Shown: positions 7,787-10,964 of the stretch, piece by piece | Numbering within the stretch: position 1 is the first letter of the stretch | Layout of the letters: every line of letters starts with the position of its first letter | NCBI GenBank assembly: GCA_002085355.1 | Contig: NATN01000051.1 | Location: 1-10,964, forward strand | Reading direction: 5' to 3' | Length of the DNA stretch: 10,964 nucleotides | From: Candidatus Zhuqueibacterota bacterium 4484_87 | Lineage (GTDB): Bacteria; Zhuqueibacterota; Zhuqueibacteria; Thermofontimicrobiales; Thermofontimicrobiaceae | The notes under the pieces: model-generated | What the model saw: only the letters and a program-made list of their open reading frames with translations | What the model was told of the DNA's origin: nothing | Databases searched by the model: none | Made by a program: the position numbers and the translations under genes

Positions 7787-9625
7787 TTATTTTTTGACCT
7801 CAAGAGTGATCGTTTTCCCGCCCTGAATAGCGAAATCCGCAATGATGGATTTTTCCCCTAAAATTCGATCGCGAACAGAGCTCGATTTTTTTCCGTCATT
7901 ACGACTTGAGATCTGCCCCAGAATTGAAGGCGGAACTGCTTGAAACGTTTTTCCCTGAAGTTTGGTTCCGGGAATTTGCTCCCTCAATTGAATGTAAAGG
8001 CAATTGTTTTGTCGTCTTTTGTTTAATATTTCAACTATCTGCTCGAAATTTTCAGGCTGTGGATCCATCAGTCCGGAATGAAATTCCGATTGTGAGATAT
8101 ACTGCCCGCTTCCGGCAAGGATTGTCAGGTTTTTTTGTTGCAAACGTTGCGGCAAAATTAATTTTTTTGACATCTGAAACTCTTCCCCGTGATAAGGCTT
8201 GATGCTGAAAATCACGGACAGTGTGTCGCCCTCACGTACGCGGATTTTGTCAGTGAAAATTTTCTTGATCACTGCTGATTTTGTGCCTGGTATCGCCTGG
8301 AAATGCAATGATACTTTTTCTACTTTGGGAATAAGAAATTCATTCACCAGTACTGCATTCAGTGACATAGCGACATCAAAAGCAGCTTCCGGCATGTCCT
8401 GCCCCGTGCCTCCGTAAAAACCAACACCTCCGCCTGCATAGAAATTGTTGAAAATCACTGCGTCGTGATTTTTAATGTCAATTTTTCCTTTTAATTGCAA
8501 GGCAAAATCCCCATTGGCGAGCCGCGCGGACTCAATGGAATTGACCAATGTCATCCAAAGGAAAACCGGCAAATAGGAAAAATGCGAACGATCTCCGCTG
8601 AGTTGAAAATGGTACTTTTTCGTCGGAGCTACCGGAGATGTGAACGTAACATCTACGGGAATCACTTCCGGCGCAGCGCCGATGATGCCCATGATCCCGG
8701 TTGAGCGATCTTGTCGAATTGCCCCGATAATTTTTCCGGCTGTGCCAAATTTATTTGATGAAGCGAGGCTGGAGAGAGTCGTGATCACATGTCCTTTTGC
8801 CATTGGTAGAGAGACAGGCCCGCTGGCGAACAGCGGATGTCCAAACGCCAGAATTTTTTTCCTGTCTGAAAATGTGACTGTGCCCAAAGCGCTGATATCG
8901 TAATCTCCGCCAACGAGAACAGCGCAGACTGCCTCGCCAGGTTGTAATCTCACGTTTTTAACTTCTGATTTTGACAACATCGCTCCGGCAGCACTGAGTT
9001 CAAAACCAGTGTCGTCGAACAAGCTGGTCATTTTTTGTAAAACCTGAGATGAGAAACCAGAAATGAGCAGCGGCGTTTTAATTGGCCGGAAACCAGCGTT
9101 GGTTATGGGAGTCGTGTTTAACACCGAAACCAGATCTCGATAGCTTATTTTCTGATATGAAAAATAGGAACGGTTCAACTGTATGTTTTTTGTGATAGAA
9201 AGATGGGGCGCTTCCTGGCGACGATGTTTTTCTTTCTGAAAAATTGAAAGCATTTGCTCAATGGGCGTCACACCAGCGATGGGGTCTTTCATAAAATTGC
9301 CAAATCCGTATGCCAATGCACCAGCGAGACGCCCATCAAAGAAGATAGGACTACCGCTCATCCCGGCAGCGACTCCTACGTGCTCTGCTTTTTTCCCGTG
9401 AAGCTGGACTACAATAAGAGGGCGCCCGGGAAAAAATCCCCGAATTACATCCAATACTTCCACTTCAAAAGATTCAATACTGTCATTGTCGAATACCGTA
9501 AATCCGACGCCGGTCAAGCCGGGTCTGATTTGCTGAAGTGGAAAGATGTCGTCCGTGGCAAAGGTGCGCGTTGTAAAGGCAAGGATGGTAAGAAAAATAA
9601 TTTTTGCAATTCGGGAAATAGTCAT
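7787..9625 (-). CDS. Exported SpoIVB/S55-like serine peptidase domain protein
   Basis: This 612-residue protein has a signal peptide (1-23, ending RTFA). Residues 24-127 resemble the C-terminal half of the SpoIVB S55 peptidase domain: a strand with SFEVEVLDV, then GMSGSP at 88-93 with S90 as the candidate nucleophile, then a glycine-rich stretch and IAGVTPIEQML. Residues 227-325 resemble the N-terminal half of that domain: GEAVCAVLVGGDYDISALGTVTF, then AFGHPLF with H263 as the candidate catalytic histidine, then a conserved IGAIRQDRSTGIMG stretch. No PDZ domain is apparent. The last 280 residues are strand-rich and unassigned. In SpoIVB the family cleaves a partner in the sigma-K pathway, but no sporulation gene is present here, so the target is unknown. 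The ATG at 9625 is chosen because AGGTG lies six bases upstream; an in-frame GTG at 9634 is less likely. Confidence 0.78.
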   Translation of the reverse strand: MTISRIAKIIFLTILAFTTRTFATDDIFPLQQIRPGLTGVGFTVFDNDSIESFEVEVLDVIRGFFPGRPLIVVQLHGKKAEHVGVAAGMSGSPIFFDGRLAGALAYGFGNFMKDPIAGVTPIEQMLSIFQKEKHRRQEAPHLSITKNIQLNRSYFSYQKISYRDLVSVLNTTPITNAGFRPIKTPLLISGFSSQVLQKMTSLFDDTGFELSAAGAMLSKSEVKNVRLQPGEAVCAVLVGGDYDISALGTVTFSDRKKILAFGHPLFASGPVSLPMAKGHVITTLSSLASSNKFGTAGKIIGAIRQDRSTGIMGIIGAAPEVIPVDVTFTSPVAPTKKYHFQLSGDRSHFSYLPVFLWMTLVNSIESARLANGDFALQLKGKIDIKNHDAVIFNNFYAGGGVGFYGGTGQDMPEAAFDVAMSLNAVLVNEFLIPKVEKVSLHFQAIPGTKSAVIKKIFTDKIRVREGDTLSVIFSIKPYHGEEFQMSKKLILPQRLQQKNLTILAGSGQYISQSEFHSGLMDPQPENFEQIVEILNKRRQNNCLYIQLREQIPGTKLQGKTFQAVPPSILGQISSRNDGKKSSSVRDRILGEKSIIADFAIQGGKTITLEVKK

Positions 9626-9631
9626 GTAGTA

Positions 9632-9636
9632 CACCT
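9632..9636 (-). promoter_or_regulatory. Ribosome-binding site that sets the S55-like protein start
   Basis: AGGTG on the minus strand ends six bases before the ATG at 9625. It overlaps the alternative GTG start (9634), so that start is disfavoured. Confidence 0.55.
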
Positions 9637-9649
9637 GTGATGTGAGTGA

Positions 9650-9847
9650 TTACGATTCAATCTTTACGATTGTGCCGGGAAGCGGGCAATATTTCACACA
9701 AAGCGGCGACGGGGCAAATCCATTGCAGTCAACGCACGCTGCTTCGTCAATGTAATATTGCGTATCTCCTTCGTGAATTGCTTCAACAGGACAGTTAGGC
9801 TCGCACTCACCGCAGCTTGTGCAAGTTGATAAAATTTGATGCGCCAT
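9650..9847 (-). CDS. Small ferredoxin with two [4Fe-4S] clusters
   Basis: This 65-residue protein carries two four-cysteine sets: C9, C12, C15, C19 followed by Pro (classical CxxCxxCxxxCP), and C38, C41, C50, C54 followed by Pro (CxxC-x8-CxxxCP). The longer eight-residue loop in the second set, with its NGFAPSPLC stretch, resembles YfhL-type ferredoxins. It is a cytoplasmic electron carrier; the partner is not encoded in the window. GGGA precedes the ATG at 9847. It is the first gene of the six-gene minus-strand run and lies directly behind the best promoter in the window; the S55-like gene follows after 24 bp. Small ferredoxins often carry unrelated genes downstream, so the link to secreted proteins may be incidental. 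Confidence 0.9.
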   Translation of the reverse strand: MAHQILSTCTSCGECEPNCPVEAIHEGDTQYYIDEAACVDCNGFAPSPLCVKYCPLPGTIVKIES

Positions 9848-9901
9848 GTGCCATTCCCTTTCAATTAATTGAATTTGAGGGGTAAATTAATCGAAACAAT
9901 G

Positions 9902-9930
9902 AATATAACAATAATAAATATTTTAGTCAA
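9902..9930 (-). promoter_or_regulatory. Strong sigma70-type promoter for the ferredoxin operon
   Basis: On the minus strand TTGACT (9930-9925) and TATATT (9907-9902) are spaced exactly 17 bp apart. Both match five of six consensus bases, and the spacer is almost pure A/T. Transcription should begin near 9895, leaving a leader of about 48 nt before the ferredoxin ATG. No operator-like palindrome overlaps it. Confidence 0.75.
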
Positions 9931-9969
9931 GTGAATTTATCGCAAAATGTTACTATTCAGCCGCCGATA

Positions 9970-10262
9970 CACGGAGGGCACAGAGATAATTATTTTTTTG
10001 ATAATTTCGATTAAATGAGATGATAATTCTCAAATTCAAAAAACAAAGGCAGTCCAAAAAGATTTATGGTATATGAAACATTTCGATAATAAATATGTTT
10101 AGCCGACAGCTTTTATCAATGTTTTTGTCCATCACAAATTACTCAATTCATCATTATGTTATTTGTTTATTTGAATTTTAAACATGACAAAGTACATTTT
10201 ATCGCGTGACCGGTAAATTGATTTTATTGTTTTTCTCCTCTGTGAGCTCTGCGCCTCCGTGG
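9970..10262. repeat. Nested inverted repeats of a possible foldback element
   Basis: Two inverted pairs are nested. The outer pair is CACGGAGGGCACAGAG (9970-9985) against the complement of 10238-10262, which reads CCACGGAGGCGCAGAG and then CTCACAGAG; it is imperfect. The inner pair is AAATTCAAAAAACAAA (10032-10047) against TTTGTTTATTTGAATTT (10162-10178), which match apart from one inserted base. Arms are 46 and 59 bp apart on the two sides, so the layout is roughly symmetrical. No target-site duplication or transposase is visible. CACGGAG/CACAGAG-type strings are, from memory, common in intergenic DNA of many environmental bacteria. Confidence 0.6.
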
Positions 10263-10327
10263 CAAATATTCTGTTAAATGCGAAATGATATCCAAATTGC
10301 CGGAGAAAATATTTGCTTTGTTAAATA

Positions 10328-10693
10328 TTATGCCCAAAACGCATCTTCAATGTGATCTATTTTGTAAGTCCCGTCCTCCCATTGCAAGACAATCACATCG
10401 AAACGGCAGTCCATGTGCTCGATTTCTTTTTCATACAAATATGCCTGCGCAATTTTGGCAATTTGTCGCTGTTTGCGCCGGGTAATCCAGTAAATAGGAT
10501 CACCGAAATCACCGAATTTTTTTGTTTTCACCTCGACGAAAATCAATATCCCGTCTTTCTCAGCGATTATATCAATTTCGCCGTGCCCAAAACGATAATT
10601 TCTTTTAATGATTTTGTAACCTTTGTTTTTAAGATAGTCGCTTGCCAGTTTTTCACCTAATTTTCCGACATTGGCATGGTTGTCAGGTGGCAT
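10328..10693 (-). CDS. yraN: YraN / UPF0102 family nuclease-like protein
   Basis: The 121-residue length and sequence order match the UPF0102 family. G10-x2-GE14-x-LA starts the N-terminal helix, GEIDIIA (38-44) supplies E39 and D41, IFVEVKTK (51-58) supplies E54 and K56, and RFDV lies at 98-101. These form a PD-(D/E)XK nuclease-like core. The cellular role of this family is poorly defined, although it often lies next to rnhB. The ATG at 10693 has GGAG with a seven-base spacing. It follows rnhB by 68 bp, so the two are probably co-transcribed, and a 480-bp gap follows it. Confidence 0.93.
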   Translation of the reverse strand: MPPDNHANVGKLGEKLASDYLKNKGYKIIKRNYRFGHGEIDIIAEKDGILIFVEVKTKKFGDFGDPIYWITRRKQRQIAKIAQAYLYEKEIEHMDCRFDVIVLQWEDGTYKIDHIEDAFWA

Positions 10694-10761
10694 GTCCGGC
10701 TCCTTTTTTGTAGCACAGTGTCCGAAAGCCTTTCCACTGGGAGGAGGTAGCTTGCTTTAAA

Positions 10762-10964
10762 TTACTGTCCTTGGGCTAATTGCTTTATCTTGAACGATCT
10801 CCGATGGATTTCACAGAATCCATGACGTTGTATTGCTTCAATATGTTGTTTTGTGGGATAGCCTTTGTGCTTGGCAAAATCATATTCAGGGAATTTCTTG
10901 TCATATTTTTCCATCACCCTGTCCCGAATAACCTTTGCAACAATCGACGCGGCAGCAATGGATA
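10762..10964 (-). CDS. rnhB: Ribonuclease HII, C-terminal fragment (window edge)
   Basis: Only the last 66 residues and the stop codon are present; the N-terminus lies beyond the right edge. The fragment begins SIAAASIVAKVIRDRVM and continues with FAKHKGYPTKQH and GFCEIHRRSF, the standard C-terminal signature of RNase HII. The enzyme cuts RNA-DNA hybrids and removes single ribonucleotides from DNA in the cytoplasm. The catalytic acidic residues lie upstream of the visible part, so their integrity cannot be judged. It is upstream of yraN on the same strand, the usual gene order. The truncation is caused by the window, not by a mutation. Confidence 0.95.
   Translation of the reverse strand, partial: SIAAASIVAKVIRDRVMEKYDKKFPEYDFAKHKGYPTKQHIEAIQRHGFCEIHRRSFKIKQLAQGQ

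Larger units (their letters stand above)
9848..10327. other. 480-bp gene-free interval
   Basis: No credible coding frame lies here; the longest starts on the minus strand give peptides of 22 residues or fewer without ribosome-binding sites. The interval holds the ferredoxin promoter near its left end and a 293-bp block bounded by inverted repeats. No clear intrinsic terminator is seen for the rnhB-yraN transcript. The DNA is AT-rich apart from the GC-rich outer repeat arms. Confidence 0.75.

Noticed and set aside
10065..10135. A 22-residue frame on the minus strand within the gene-free interval
   Set aside because: No ribosome-binding site, no promoter close by, and the length is expected by chance in AT-rich DNA.

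Overview
The window is a bacterial chromosomal segment of moderate GC content. It is dense in genes, and all but one lie on the minus strand. Start sites carry clear Shine-Dalgarno sequences (GGAGG, GAGGA, AGGGA, GGAG), and the best promoter is of the sigma70 type (TTGACT, 17 bp, TATATT). Several products have signal peptides and one has a lipobox. This points to a bacterium that exports many proteins, probably Gram-negative, and argues against typical Bacteroidota, whose promoters and start sites look different. The gene repertoire would fit a deep-branching environmental lineage such as the Calditrichota/KSB1 group, but that placement is a guess from protein style only.

Layout from left to right. 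Positions 1-1251 (minus) hold the N-terminal 417 residues of a secreted M14 zinc carboxypeptidase that runs off the left edge. Positions 1252-1481 are a divergent intergenic region with a possible minus-strand promoter and a near-perfect 33-bp palindrome. Positions 1482-2387 (plus) encode an EamA/DMT-type transporter, closed by a bidirectional terminator at 2369-2404. From 9847 down to 2434 six minus-strand genes follow one another: a small two-cluster ferredoxin, a secreted protein with SpoIVB (S55) peptidase-like segments, a secreted beta-propeller protein, an NrnA-type DHH phosphoesterase, a second secreted M14 carboxypeptidase and a small putative lipoprotein. Gaps are 4 to 67 bp and there is a strong promoter just upstream of the ferredoxin, so they could form one long transcription unit. 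Positions 9848-10327 are non-coding and carry two nested inverted repeats. Positions 10328-10693 encode a YraN/UPF0102 protein, and 10762-10964 the C-terminal end of ribonuclease HII, in the common rnhB-yraN order.

How the genes may work together: rnhB and yraN are housekeeping nucleic-acid genes. In the six-gene cluster, four of the six products (S55-like protein, propeller, M14 peptidase, lipoprotein) are predicted to be exported, which suggests a cell-envelope or extracellular peptide-processing role. The ferredoxin and NrnA are cytoplasmic and may simply be co-transcribed. The most unusual single item is the S55-like protein: its GMSGSP serine segment lies before its GH histidine segment, the reverse of the order I recall for sporulation protease SpoIVB. 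I see no CRISPR array, tRNA, rRNA, integrase or transposase gene.
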